A stretch of DNA of 64,000 nucleotides from Paenibacillus sp. FSL W8-0426 (GTDB lineage Bacteria; Bacillota; Bacilli; Paenibacillales; Paenibacillaceae), in contig NZ_CP150203.1 of the NCBI RefSeq assembly GCF_037969725.1, positions 5,100,001-5,164,000 on the forward strand. The letters run 5' to 3'. Positions within the stretch are counted from its first letter, which is position 1. Every line of letters begins with the position of its first letter. The notes under the pieces were generated by a model. It saw only the letters and a list, made by a program, of their open reading frames with translations, did no database searches and was not told where the DNA came from. Shown here in pieces: positions 27,216 through 36,781 of this stretch. A program made the position numbers and the translations under genes.

Positions 27216-28730
27216 TTACAGTCTCGGATATACTCCCGGACCCAGCGGCAGGTTGAATACGTACCACAGAACGACCATGATGACCCAAGCTGCGAAGAAT
27301 ACGATCGAATACGGCAAAATCAAGGAATAATACGTCCCCATCTTCGCGTCCTTGCGATACTCCTGCAGGAAACCGACGAAGAGCGGCACGAAAGGCGATA
27401 CGGGCGCGAGCGGAATGATGACCGAATCGGATACGCGGAAAATGACTTGCGTGAATGCTGGATGGAAGCCGAGCAGCATCATCATCGGAATGAACACCGG
27501 TGCCAGAATCGACCAGATCGCCGATCCGCTCGCAATGAACATGGTCAGCAGCGCGGACAGGAAGATGAGTCCGATAACGACCGGAATCCCGTTGACGCCG
27601 AGCTTCTCCAGCAGATCGGTAATCGTCAATGCCAGAAACTTGCCCATGTTGCTCCAGTTGAACATGGCGACGAATTGGGCGAGCGGGAATACCATGACGA
27701 TGAACCCGGCCATCGTTTTGATCGGTTCGACCAGCAGTTTCGGCAGATCATTCTGGTTTTGGATCACTTTTAATTTAATGCCGTAAGTCAGCGCTACGGT
27801 AAAGAAGAAAAGCAAAATGACAGGAACAATCCCTGAAAGGAACGGCGACCCCATCACGCCGCCCGTCTCCGGGTTGCGCAGAATGCCATTGGACGGAACG
27901 ACCAACAATGCCACGACGGCGATAAAGATCAGTGCCGCAATGCCTGCGGCGCGCAAAGCGCGATTTTCTTCCGGCGTAGGCGCTTCGAGCTTATAGATGC
28001 GCTCTCCTTCATATTTTCCCAGTCTTGGCTCCAGGAACTTATCCGTCATGAATCCGGCGACCAGCGTAAGCACAATGACCGAAACGGACATGAAATACCA
28101 GTTGTCCAATACCGTTACGCCAACGTTCGGGTCGACGGAAGCGGCTATTTCGGTGCTGATACCTGACAAAAGCACGTCCGTGGTCACGATCAGCATATTC
28201 GCGGTGAATCCGGCCCCGACTCCCGCAATCGCGGCGATCAATCCCGCTACGGGGTGCCTGCCTACGGCCAAAAAGATGAGCGCTCCCAGCGGGGGCATGA
28301 TTACCAGCGCCGCATCCGACGACACGTGGCTGAAGAACGCGATGAAAATGACGAGGTAGCTTGCATAACGTGCAGGCACGCGAACAGCCATTTTGCGCAT
28401 GACCGCTTCCAGAAGCCCTACTTTCTCGGCAAGACCGATCCCCAGTACAAGGGACAGAATCGAAGCCAGAGGTTTGAAATCGGCAAAGTTTTTAACCACA
28501 TTCGGCAGCAGCCACTGAATCCCTTCCGCGCTGAGCAGATTTTTGACCTGCACCTTCTCTCCGTCGATCGGATTGTGGGCCGTTGCATTAAAAAACGATA
28601 AAATCAGTGTGGCAACCATAAGTGCGGCGATCAGATAAATAAACAAGATAAACGGATTGGGAAGTTTGTTCCCGACTCTCTCGACCCAACCAAAAAGCCC
28701 TGTGTTCTCATGTCTTTCCGCTTTGACCAT
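27216..28730 (-). CDS. AbgT family transporter
   Basis: A 504-residue membrane protein with many hydrophobic segments. The start (WVERVGNKLPNPFILFIYLI), the long loop with NLLSAEGIQWLLPNVVKNF and the hairpin-like PLGALIFLAVGRHPVAGLIA are typical of AbgT, which moves p-aminobenzoyl-glutamate or antimetabolites. GGGGG precedes the ATG at 28730; an extended in-frame start is unsupported. Forms an operon with the amidohydrolase. Confidence 0.9.
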   Translation of the reverse strand: MVKAERHENTGLFGWVERVGNKLPNPFILFIYLIAALMVATLILSFFNATAHNPIDGEKVQVKNLLSAEGIQWLLPNVVKNFADFKPLASILSLVLGIGLAEKVGLLEAVMRKMAVRVPARYASYLVIFIAFFSHVSSDAALVIMPPLGALIFLAVGRHPVAGLIAAIAGVGAGFTANMLIVTTDVLLSGISTEIAASVDPNVGVTVLDNWYFMSVSVIVLTLVAGFMTDKFLEPRLGKYEGERIYKLEAPTPEENRALRAAGIAALIFIAVVALLVVPSNGILRNPETGGVMGSPFLSGIVPVILLFFFTVALTYGIKLKVIQNQNDLPKLLVEPIKTMAGFIVMVFPLAQFVAMFNWSNMGKFLALTITDLLEKLGVNGIPVVIGLIFLSALLTMFIASGSAIWSILAPVFIPMMMLLGFHPAFTQVIFRVSDSVIIPLAPVSPFVPLFVGFLQEYRKDAKMGTYYSLILPYSIVFFAAWVIMVVLWYVFNLPLGPGVYPRL

Positions 28731-29041
28731 GCATTTTACCCCCTGACTGAGATGGAACTGCACCCGGATGACTGAACCTGTCCGCAGGAACGATCCTTGT
28801 CCCCTTTGCAGAACAATAACGCACATTTAACGAAAATGTCGCAATTAATTTAGGACATTATATAATTAATGCCGAGAAAAACTCAATACCTGTGTTACGT
28901 ATTTTGACACAAAATAAAAAAACGATGTGCCGTCCTCCTTTGCCCCTGTCCTCCACTGGCGGACATGACAACTTAGATGGCATCATCGCTTAGGTTCTTG
29001 ATCATTGGTATGGATTCATCTTGAAATGGATGTCCTTATAT
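28731..29041. other. Intergenic region upstream of the AbgT-type operon
   Basis: About 310 bp without a gene. An AT-rich near-palindrome (AATTAATTTAGG to ATATAATTAAT, 28842-28871) probably holds the promoter of the minus-strand abg operon. No terminator was recognised after the regulator gene. Confidence 0.4.
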
Positions 29042-30346
29042 CTAACACGTTAGTCGGTACCGATTGCTTGGCCTTCCACGGCGGGTGTTCAGTTCGTTTC
29101 CGGTAATTTCCGCCAAAGAAAAAGCGGTCAGGCTGCCCATGATGCGCTGCACGTGTCTAATGGTCATGGACAGTCCAGAAGCCAAGTCGCTGGCCGTAAA
29201 TTCTTCCTTGCCCATCCTTCGGACATATACTTTGATCTTCTGGAAGGTGCGAATGCTGACGCCGGCCTTGTTCAGCTTCTCCAACAGTTCAGCGTCGTTG
29301 GAAAACGTTTCGTACGCCAGCTCCTGTTCCTCGCCGGCCGCTTCCACGATCGTTCCGTCCGTTTCATAAACGATGATCCGTCCGGCTTCATCATCCTTTG
29401 CGTACTGAATCGCCTTGCGGGCATGACGCTCCGCATCGAAGGCCGTTTCGCCGAAGCCGATGCCTGCATAACAAGGCAAATCCGTATCCAGTTCAAGCTG
29501 ATGCAAGGTGGAGTGCAGCGAATCCATGCTGCGGGCCATGCCGCCCCGGGAGCCGTACATCAGGTATCTGCCCGTTCCGTCCTGATGCAGGGAACCATCG
29601 ATTTGCTCGCAATGGTGCAGGAGCAGGCTGCGGATTTTCAATTCCATGTATTGCAGTTGGTATCGCTCCGCTCCATGTTCACCCGCCTCATGCAGGCGAT
29701 CCACCTCAACCATCAGCACGCCGATCTGGCTTTCCTTGAAAGCAGAGCTGCGGATCCGTTCCACCAGCATACGTACCGCCTGCACCGTTTCCAGTTTGGT
29801 AGAGTTGATTTTAAACACGGGGATCCCCCGTTTAAGCAAACCCTCATAGACGGCATACAAGCAGGTAATCGCCGCTTTGACGGTTCCGCGCTCGAAATGC
29901 CCGACATGGAATGCGATCATTTCCTCCACATCGTAATCGGTCGAAAAGACGTATTTGCGTAATCGTTCCTCGGGAAAGTCAAGCTCGTGCAGGCTGTCCA
30001 TCAGCCCCCAGCCCTCATTTTCCGTCATATCGATGGAAATATCCTGGATGGCTTCTTCCGAAGCGTATATAGCCTGCAGTATGGCTTTGTACAGACTTGC
30101 GCCCGTAGGCGGGCAATAAATGGCGTGTTCCTGTTCCCGCAGAACGGCCTGGGCCGCCAGATAAGGAATGGGCCCCGTGAATACCCACCCATGAACATGT
30201 CCACGGTATTTTTCGATAATGTCTGCAGTTTCCCGCGCATGCTCGTAGGGATACAGCTCATAGCTTGTTCCCAGCTCCTGCCCCTGCAAGGCATTCATTG
30301 TCCGCTCAATCGACGGCTGCGGCCCGACGATGCCGATTCGGTACAT
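29042..30346 (-). CDS. Putative transcription regulator with C-terminal HTH, probably of the abg operon
   Basis: A 434-residue soluble protein I do not recognise as a named family. The N-terminal ~100 residues form an alpha/beta domain (MYRIGIVGPQPSIERTM). The centre (about 200-320) looks like a GGDEF-/cyclase-like alpha/beta fold (QIGVLMVEVDRLHEAGEHGA, then CYAGIGFGETAFDAERHARK). The C-terminal 80 residues look like a winged helix (FTASDLASGLSMTIRHVQRI, then MGSLTAF). GAGGAGGGG precedes the ATG. It lies directly upstream of the abgT-like gene, same strand, so local control is inferred. Confidence 0.6.
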   Translation of the reverse strand: MYRIGIVGPQPSIERTMNALQGQELGTSYELYPYEHARETADIIEKYRGHVHGWVFTGPIPYLAAQAVLREQEHAIYCPPTGASLYKAILQAIYASEEAIQDISIDMTENEGWGLMDSLHELDFPEERLRKYVFSTDYDVEEMIAFHVGHFERGTVKAAITCLYAVYEGLLKRGIPVFKINSTKLETVQAVRMLVERIRSSAFKESQIGVLMVEVDRLHEAGEHGAERYQLQYMELKIRSLLLHHCEQIDGSLHQDGTGRYLMYGSRGGMARSMDSLHSTLHQLELDTDLPCYAGIGFGETAFDAERHARKAIQYAKDDEAGRIIVYETDGTIVEAAGEEQELAYETFSNDAELLEKLNKAGVSIRTFQKIKVYVRRMGKEEFTASDLASGLSMTIRHVQRIMGSLTAFSLAEITGNELNTRRGRPSNRYRLTC

Positions 30347-30383
30347 TCGCGCCCCTCCTCATCCCCAATTGGATTGTTCGTAA

Positions 30384-30974
30384 CTACTTATTGTAAAAAG
30401 GTGAATCCTTCCCTTGAAATTGGCCCAATGATAGCAAATTATGTTCCAGAATGATCATCAACTGATCCGTCATTTCCGCTGGCGTGTAGGGCATGGATTG
30501 CACAACCCACCATTCCACCAAGCCGGCGACCGATAGGCTTAAAAACTGGATGAGAACGTCCTTTTTCACGTTCGTATGAACTTGTACGCGCTGAACATGC
30601 TCCAGAATGCCCTGCTCCATTAATGAGATCATTTTCTTGCGAAAAGCCGGAACGCCCTTGCTCGTCATCAGCGTGGAATAGATGGTGGCATGCCGCTCCA
30701 GAAATTCGAACGTTCGCAGCAGCAGAGCACGCGACTGATCGCGGTCAGGCTCCCCGTCCGGCATGCAGCTGTCGTACAGTAACTGCAAGTACGTTTCGAC
30801 GCATTCGTCCAACAGGGCGTATTTATCCGCAAAATGCAAATAGATGGTTCCCCGGTTTACGTTCGCTCGGTCCGCAATCGCTTGAATCGTGATTTTCTCG
30901 AAGCCGAGTTCCTCCACCAAACCGATAAAAGCTTCCATGATGGCTTGTCTCGTCCTTTGAATACGTCTGTCCAT
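30384..30974 (-). CDS. TetR family regulator
   Basis: A 196-residue protein with a TetR HTH (RRIQRTRQAIMEAFIGLVEE, then ITIQAIADRANVNRGTIYLHF) and a C-terminal domain with the TetR_C pattern. It is divergent from the ketopantoate-reductase-like gene, and TTGTTGA-type repeats lie between them, so it likely controls that gene and itself. Confidence 0.88.
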   Translation of the reverse strand: MDRRIQRTRQAIMEAFIGLVEELGFEKITIQAIADRANVNRGTIYLHFADKYALLDECVETYLQLLYDSCMPDGEPDRDQSRALLLRTFEFLERHATIYSTLMTSKGVPAFRKKMISLMEQGILEHVQRVQVHTNVKKDVLIQFLSLSVAGLVEWWVVQSMPYTPAEMTDQLMIILEHNLLSLGQFQGKDSPFYNK

Positions 30975-31016
30975 ATGCGTACCTCTCTATTTTTATTAGA
31001 CAACCAAGACCCGTTT

Positions 31017-31115
31017 TGTTGAATTCTCAACAGAATGCAAGAGATCGGCGATTGATCCGCTGTTTTATCAGATGATATGTTTATTTTAGTCAACAAACGT
31101 CATTTATTCAACAAT
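31017..31115. promoter_or_regulatory. Candidate TetR operators in the divergent region
   Basis: TGTTGAATTCTCAACA (31017-31032) is an inverted repeat with a four-base centre. TCAACAA recurs at 31091-31097 and 31109-31115, the last close to the start of the reductase gene. Binding by the neighbouring TetR protein is inferred. Confidence 0.5.
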
Positions 31116-31143
31116 TGTTTATTCGATATAAGGAGGTTCATTT

Positions 31144-32076
31144 ATGAACGTATTGGTTTATGGAGCAGGTGTTCTAGGCAGCTATTTGGCACATGTTCTT
31201 GCACGAGGAGGCAACGAGGTTAGCCTGCTGGCTCGAGGAAAACGGGCAGAAGAGCTGGAGAAAGACGGCCTGGTGATCCGCCACTATTTCCAGCGCAAAA
31301 CAACGGTAGATCGGATCCGCGTCATCCGGAGCTTGGAGCCGGACCATCATTTCGATCTTATCTTTGTGGTCATGAAATATACGGACTTCGCCTCGATTCT
31401 GCCGATTCTGGCCGCCAACAAAAGTGAAAATATCGTCCTCGTCGGAAACAATGTGGATGCAGATGAGATGCAAACCTACGTACACGAACACAGTCCTATA
31501 CCCAAAAACATCGCTTTCGGATTCCAAACGACGGCAGGACGTCGCGAAAACGGTCGTGTAGACTGTATTCGCATAGGCCCCGGGCAGATGGTTATCGGCG
31601 GGCTCGACGGGGGAATCCCTTTCCGGTCGGCTCTTGATCAAGCATTTTCGAAAACAAAGTACAAGCTTATCTATGAGGAAAATATCGACGCTTGGTTAAA
31701 GAATCATATCATACTGATCGTGGCGATGAACTTCGTTATCGTGATCCATAGCTATCAGATGAAAAACATCGCCCGCGATAGCCAGATGCTGCGCCAGATG
31801 ATCGCAGCGATGGACGAAGGATTTCAGGTCCTCGAATCCCTCGGTTATCCGCTGATCCCCGCCGCACAAGCTTCGCTGGTCCGCAAGTACCCTGGCCTCA
31901 TGCGGCTGGTCATGAAAATATTTCATATGCTGCCCGCCAGCCAGCTGGTTGACGGATCAGTAGATGAAATTGCGGCTTTAAGCCGCGTATTTCGTCGCTG
32001 GAAGGAGCAGACAGGGGTCCGGACTCCGCATTGGGACGCATTGGAGGAACAGTTCAACAACGCAATGACGCCGTAA
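31144..32076 (+). CDS. Ketopantoate reductase family (ApbA/PanE) protein
   Basis: A 310-residue protein with an N-terminal Rossmann NADP site (VLVYGAGVLGSYLAHVLARG) and the all-helical C-terminal ApbA domain. PanE makes pantoate for CoA, but no pantothenate genes are nearby, so another 2-oxoacid may be the substrate. AAGGAGG precedes the ATG. Probably repressed by the divergent TetR protein. A terminator follows at 32124. Confidence 0.82.
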   Translation: MNVLVYGAGVLGSYLAHVLARGGNEVSLLARGKRAEELEKDGLVIRHYFQRKTTVDRIRVIRSLEPDHHFDLIFVVMKYTDFASILPILAANKSENIVLVGNNVDADEMQTYVHEHSPIPKNIAFGFQTTAGRRENGRVDCIRIGPGQMVIGGLDGGIPFRSALDQAFSKTKYKLIYEENIDAWLKNHIILIVAMNFVIVIHSYQMKNIARDSQMLRQMIAAMDEGFQVLESLGYPLIPAAQASLVRKYPGLMRLVMKIFHMLPASQLVDGSVDEIAALSRVFRRWKEQTGVRTPHWDALEEQFNNAMTP

Positions 32077-32123
32077 GATAACGAAAAAGCATTTTTCTCT
32101 GCAGGCTGCGTCAAAAAACCAAA

Positions 32124-32176
32124 AGGGGCTGATCATGACCGGCAAGGATTGTCAGGCATGATCAGCCCCCTTTATG
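32124..32176 (+). terminator. Terminator of the reductase gene
   Basis: AGGGGCTGATCATG pairs with CATGATCAGCCCCT around a 19-base loop, followed by TTT. Confidence 0.85.
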
Positions 32177-32256
32177 TTTTATTTCAGCATTGCATTTTTG
32201 ACGAATTGCACGTATCCGATCATCAAGCCGATATATTCGCCCCACTAATCGTAAAA

Positions 32257-32273
32257 TTTACACTTGGTTAACT
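32257..32273 (+). promoter_or_regulatory. Possible PhoP half-site pair upstream of alkaline phosphatase
   Basis: TTTACA and TTAACT are spaced five bases apart, as PhoP direct repeats are. Only two repeats are convincing. Phosphate control is plausible because the downstream gene is an alkaline phosphatase. Confidence 0.35.
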
Positions 32274-32356
32274 TAGGGAAAACGTCCATTTATTATTTCG
32301 CCTGTACACTAGGTTCAGTACATACAAACACACACCATATTTAGGAGGCTGTATTC

Positions 32357-34009
32357 ATGTTAAACCGGTTGAATGCCCGTGCGGCTAAAATGCTGCTCGC
32401 GATGACCACGATCGTTGCGGCAAGCATGGGAAGCACCAGCGCTGCCTGGGCTGAAGAAAACACTGCAGCGACATCGTCTTCTTCCCCGATCAAAAACGTA
32501 ATCATCCTGATCCCGGACGGCATGGCGCATGAAGCGACCACGCTGGCCCGTTGGTACAAAGGCTCTGCCCTGACGCTCGACTCCATGGCAAGCGGTCTCG
32601 TGCGCACCTATTCTGCAGACGCGGCAATTGCGGATTCCGCGCCGGCAGGTACGGCATTTGCGACAGGCCACAAATCCCATACCGGATATGTTGGCGTCCT
32701 GCCGGATAAAGCGACCATGCCAGGGCAAAAGGCAATCGCTGCCGGCGATGCCAAAAAACCGATCGCTTCCGTGCTGGAAGCATCCAAACTGGCAGGCAAA
32801 GCAACCGGCATCATCGCTACTTCGGAAATCATGCATGCCACGCCAGCCGATTTCTCGGCACATTACCCGGATCGCAAAAATTACGATGCACTCAGCAAAC
32901 AACAAGTGTTTAACGGCATCGACGTTGTGCTTGGCGGCGGAAGCAGCTACCTGGTACCCGACGGACGGAAAGACGGCGAGAACCTGATCTCTTCCATCAA
33001 AGCGCTGGGATACGACTACGTTACAACGCCTGAGGCGATGAAAGCTTCCAAATCGAACAAGCTCTGGGGTATGTTCGCTCCAGCGGGCATGTCGTACGAC
33101 ATGGATCGTGATCCTGCGAAACAGCCCAGCCTGGCCGAAATGACGTCCAAAGCCATCGACGTTCTTTCCAAGGACGAGGACGGTTTCTTCCTGATGGTCG
33201 AAGGCAGCAAAGTCGACTGGGCTTCCCATGCCAATGATCCGATCGGCGTCATCAGCGACGTGCTGGCATTCGACGATGCCGTGAAAGTAGCGCTCGACTT
33301 TGCGAAAGCCGACGGCGAAACGGCAGTCGTGGCAGTTACCGACCATGCGAACGGCGGTCTGACCATCGGTAATGCGGCTACAACGGGCACATACGATGAA
33401 GAGCCGCTGTCCACATTTATCAGCCCGCTGAAAAAAGCCAAACTGACCGGCGAGGGCCTGGAATCCAAGCTCAATGCCAAACGCACCAATATCAAAGCCG
33501 TCATGAAACAATATTTCGGCATCACGGATCTGACGACCGAAGAAGTGGCCGCCATCAAAGCGGCGAAGCCGGGCAGCCTGAACTATGTCGTCGGTCCAAT
33601 GATCAGCAAACGTTCCGGCATCGGCTGGACGACCGGCGGACATACGGGCGGAGACGTCGTTCTCTATACGTACGCACCGAACAATGACCGTCCATTCGGC
33701 GTCATCGACAATACCGATGTGGCCAAATACATGGCACGCGTGCTCGGACTGGATCTGGAAAGCACCAGCAAACAATTGTTTGTGCCTGCGAAACAAGCCT
33801 TTACGGCCAAAGGCGCGACCTACAAGCTGGACCTGAAGGATGCCAAAAATCCGAAGATCCTCGTGACTAAAGGCAGCACCAAGCTGGAACTGCAAATTTA
33901 CAAAAACGTCGCCTTGGTCAATGGCAAAAAGACGGCACTGGAAGGCGTGATCGTGTATAACGGCGTTGACGCTTTCGTACCGCAAGGTGCCGTGGATTTG
34001 ATCCAGTAA
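32357..34009 (+). CDS. Alkaline phosphatase, PhoA/PhoB type, exported
   Basis: A 550-residue secreted phosphomonoesterase. A signal peptide (ending near SAAWAEE) precedes the catalytic domain. Metal ligand Asp is in ILIPDGM and nucleophile Ser94 in ADSAPAGTAFATG; later metal ligands are in MVEGSKVDWASHANDP, VAVTDHANGG and the His of TTGGHTGGD. About 80 C-terminal residues after the catalytic domain look like a stalk domain of the copper-amine-oxidase-N type. AGGAGG precedes the ATG. It releases phosphate outside the cell. Confidence 0.93.
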   Translation: MLNRLNARAAKMLLAMTTIVAASMGSTSAAWAEENTAATSSSSPIKNVIILIPDGMAHEATTLARWYKGSALTLDSMASGLVRTYSADAAIADSAPAGTAFATGHKSHTGYVGVLPDKATMPGQKAIAAGDAKKPIASVLEASKLAGKATGIIATSEIMHATPADFSAHYPDRKNYDALSKQQVFNGIDVVLGGGSSYLVPDGRKDGENLISSIKALGYDYVTTPEAMKASKSNKLWGMFAPAGMSYDMDRDPAKQPSLAEMTSKAIDVLSKDEDGFFLMVEGSKVDWASHANDPIGVISDVLAFDDAVKVALDFAKADGETAVVAVTDHANGGLTIGNAATTGTYDEEPLSTFISPLKKAKLTGEGLESKLNAKRTNIKAVMKQYFGITDLTTEEVAAIKAAKPGSLNYVVGPMISKRSGIGWTTGGHTGGDVVLYTYAPNNDRPFGVIDNTDVAKYMARVLGLDLESTSKQLFVPAKQAFTAKGATYKLDLKDAKNPKILVTKGSTKLELQIYKNVALVNGKKTALEGVIVYNGVDAFVPQGAVDLIQ

Positions 34010-34087
34010 ACGCTGATCGCATTTAATGATCACGCAATAAAGAGCACTACCAGCAATATGCAGCACTCTGCCTGCAAACTTTATGGG

Positions 34088-34114
34088 CTGCCGAATTCCT
34101 TCGGCAGTCTTTTG
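34088..34114 (+). terminator. Terminator of the alkaline phosphatase gene
   Basis: CTGCCGAA pairs with TTCGGCAG and is followed by TCTTTTG, 80 bp after the stop codon. Confidence 0.75.
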
Positions 34115-34254
34115 TTGTCTGTCGAAGTGAATTCGCTGCAGCAGCTTCGCCTCGTGATGGCCCCTCTTTCGTTTCCATGGTAGGACCACGTTCGAGCTTG
34201 TCGTATAATGGGCATAACCATCCTGAATTTTCACCACAAAAGGAGAGAGTTTCC

Positions 34255-34620
34255 ATGTTGATTGGACTAAACTGGATTACCCTGCGGGTGCGCGATTTGG
34301 AGGCATCGCTTGCTTTTTATCACGGCGTGCTTGGCCTGCCTGTTCACCGCAGGTTCGAAAGCCGGGGACGGCAAATCGCCATGCTTGGCACGGAGAACGA
34401 AACGAAGCTGGAGCTGATCGAAAACAGCGGGACCATTCTGAAGCCGGAAGCAGGCATTTCTATTGGCTACGAGGTATCGTCGCTGGAGCAAACCATAGCC
34501 AGGCTGAAAGAGCTGGGCGTCCCGGTCGCACGCGGACCCATCGAACCCAACCCCCGTTTGCGGTTTATTTACATTGTCGATCCGGACGGCTTCGAAGTTC
34601 AGCTTGCCGAGCATTCCTAA
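34255..34620 (+). CDS. VOC (glyoxalase/dioxygenase) family protein
   Basis: A 121-residue single-module vicinal-oxygen-chelate protein: LNWITLRVRDLEASLAFYHG at the start and RFIYIVDPDGFEVQLAEHS at the end, with the final Glu a usual metal ligand. AAGGAGAG precedes the ATG at 34255. Reaction unknown; relatives include lactoylglutathione lyases and resistance proteins. Confidence 0.85.
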   Translation: MLIGLNWITLRVRDLEASLAFYHGVLGLPVHRRFESRGRQIAMLGTENETKLELIENSGTILKPEAGISIGYEVSSLEQTIARLKELGVPVARGPIEPNPRLRFIYIVDPDGFEVQLAEHS

Positions 34621-34647
34621 GAAGATCCCAACAACCGCCTGCGCGGC

Positions 34648-35895
34648 TTACAGCTTCATTTTGCGCATGATCGGCACGCCTACCCGGTTCAGCAGCCTGT
34701 CCAGCAGCGACCAGCACCCACGCCTTGCCAGCGGCAGATGTCGGTCGTACACGGCTGAATATTCGAAATCGGCCACTGCGCCGCGATTGCGTTTGAACTG
34801 TGCTGCACCTGCGCTCTCATGAAGCAGGCAGCCGTTCTCCTTGGCTTGCCCGATCAGGCAGGCCGACAGCATCCGGTACAGGCCGACGGACTGCGGCAGC
34901 GCCGTGTCATAGCCGAACAACGGGGTTGTCATCATTCCGTTGCGGCAGAAATAACCCATGACCGCGTCGAGCCGCCCCTCTTTTCGCAAACCGTAAAGCG
35001 TCAGCGTGCCAGAGGCTTTCGCCAGCGCGATGAACGGCTCGCCGAACTGGGGATTGTCGTACGAATACTTTTCAAGGTAAAGCAGTCGGTACAGCTCGGC
35101 AATTCGCGGAATGTCCGCATCCGTCATCTCCGCTTCGGAGACAAGGGTATATCCGTTTTTGGCCAGCAGGTCGTAATCGCGCTTCAGCAGCCACCGCGAC
35201 TTCGAATTGCCGAATGTCGGGTCATTCGCCCGGTACAGATAAATCTGCCTGCTCGGAATCATTTTGCAGCCGGCCTCGCCGAGAGCGGCCGTAATTTCGG
35301 GATGCAAGCCGGGGCATAAGGAGCGAAAAACGACGGCATGGTCCGGGAAGCGTTCCCGTACCGCATGCATCACGGCGACCGCCTGCTCGCCCGTCATGGC
35401 AGGAAACAGATTCGTGGACAACAGCCAGTTGTTGACGTGCACGACCTTGTTGAATTTCGAACGGCGCATCCCCCAGCCGACCAGATTCAGCAGCCGGGAC
35501 AACCCTTTTTCGAGCAGCGGACGTTGAAGCAGCGACAATTCCTGTTTCGCATAACGCACATAATGCGTGTACGGGGAGCAAACATAAGCATTTTCGTATT
35601 GCGCATCGTTTACGGTCAAAGGCAGAATAAGGTCATCGATTCGGACGAGCATTAGCGTCGTCTCAACGTTTGCCATGTAATGCTTCGTGCCCTCCAGCAT
35701 AAGCGGCTCCAGATATGCTCTCGCATATCGGCCATCATCCGTATCAGGCCAATCCATGTGACCGACGTCGGTCCGATCATAAATGTGCACGCGTACGCCG
35801 AGGCTGCTTCCTCCCCTGCCGCCCGGTCGCTCTGCTGCTTCATGGAGGACACTTCCCCCTTTGACTCCACTCCCGTTAGTTATGTCTCGTTCCAT
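34648..35895 (-). CDS. GNAT/FemAB-like acyltransferase of unknown function
   Basis: A 415-residue protein without signal peptide. The C-terminal half has an acyltransferase-like fold: DIPRIAELYRLLYLEKYS, TLTLYGLRKEGRLDAVMGYF and GLYRMLSACLIGQAKENGC. The first 150 residues are not recognised. A start at 35895 is preferred because AGGAG lies eight bases upstream; upstream in-frame ATGs have no ribosome site. It lies 90 bp after the ankyrin gene and could be co-transcribed. Confidence 0.6.
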   Translation of the reverse strand: MERDITNGSGVKGGSVLHEAAERPGGRGGSSLGVRVHIYDRTDVGHMDWPDTDDGRYARAYLEPLMLEGTKHYMANVETTLMLVRIDDLILPLTVNDAQYENAYVCSPYTHYVRYAKQELSLLQRPLLEKGLSRLLNLVGWGMRRSKFNKVVHVNNWLLSTNLFPAMTGEQAVAVMHAVRERFPDHAVVFRSLCPGLHPEITAALGEAGCKMIPSRQIYLYRANDPTFGNSKSRWLLKRDYDLLAKNGYTLVSEAEMTDADIPRIAELYRLLYLEKYSYDNPQFGEPFIALAKASGTLTLYGLRKEGRLDAVMGYFCRNGMMTTPLFGYDTALPQSVGLYRMLSACLIGQAKENGCLLHESAGAAQFKRNRGAVADFEYSAVYDRHLPLARRGCWSLLDRLLNRVGVPIMRKMKL

Positions 35896-35985
35896 CTTGG
35901 TTGCTCCTCGCATTTCCGCAATCATTGTATCCCTGACCGTTAAGGCCAAGGTTTCACATTCCATCAGTCTCGCGAATCTTCCGGC

Positions 35986-36681
35986 TCATAGCGAGCATTT
36001 CTCTTTAATCAACAGGGCCAGCCTGCGATAAGTCGCACCATCCATGTGGCTTTCGGCCTCTTCTTCGTCCATATCCAGCCAATATTCGGCTTCCATGAGC
36101 TCATACATGTCAAGCATCGTTATTTCCGCGCATGCGGGGTGCTCAAACACGGCAACCATAGGTTCCGGTCCGTCGTCCCAGTTGTACCCGTCCACAACCG
36201 CATGCAGCAGTACGTCCGAATCGAGCTGACGAATTCGCGTGACGACCTCATTTATGGATTCCTCGTACAGAATCGCATCGACCCGCTCCTGCTCTTCATC
36301 CGTCAAGGTTAGCCTAACCGCTCCCGGCGTCTCGAGCAGCAGGTCCGCGATTTTCGGATGGTTTCGGGAGGCATACCATGCCGTTCCCGCGATCCCCATC
36401 GGCGAATCCAATCTCGCCCCATGCTCGATCAGCAGCCGGATCGCCTCCTCCTGTTTGAACTTGACCGCCTTTTTAAGCGCCGTGTCCCCTAGTTTATCCG
36501 CGACTTCCAGGTCCGGATTTTGCTGTAACACGTAGCGAATGCCTTCGATCGGCATGCGGTGCGTCAGCAGCAGCATGAGCGGCGTCCGTCCTCGTTCATC
36601 CGTTTCATTCACGTCCAACATTGTCACGGCTTCTCGAACCTGTTCAGCGTTTTTCGATTTGCTGATTTCCTGCCAGTTCAT
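35986..36681 (-). CDS. Ankyrin-repeat protein with DUF4274-like C-terminus
   Basis: A 231-residue soluble protein. Residues about 25-110 form ankyrin repeats (DVNETDERGRTPLMLLLTHR, DLEVADKLGDTALKKAVKFK). The C-terminal part (VLLHAVVDGYNWDDGPEPMV, FEHPACAEITMLDMYELMEA) matches the DUF4274 pattern. Both modules occur in bacterial immunity-type proteins; no toxin is adjacent. AGGAGG lies twelve bases upstream of the ATG. Confidence 0.78.
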   Translation of the reverse strand: MNWQEISKSKNAEQVREAVTMLDVNETDERGRTPLMLLLTHRMPIEGIRYVLQQNPDLEVADKLGDTALKKAVKFKQEEAIRLLIEHGARLDSPMGIAGTAWYASRNHPKIADLLLETPGAVRLTLTDEEQERVDAILYEESINEVVTRIRQLDSDVLLHAVVDGYNWDDGPEPMVAVFEHPACAEITMLDMYELMEAEYWLDMDEEEAESHMDGATYRRLALLIKEKCSL

Positions 36682-36781
36682 CTATTCGTTTACCTCCTGG
36701 TGTAGGAAAGAAGGGCGATCTCTCCAGCATTTTTGACAAATTCTTCATTCTCCCATTATAGTGGGGTTTCATATACGTGCA

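Noticed and set aside
32360..34237. 625-codon minus-strand frame opposite alkaline phosphatase
   Set aside because: Shadow frame; the plus strand carries all catalytic and metal motifs of alkaline phosphatase.
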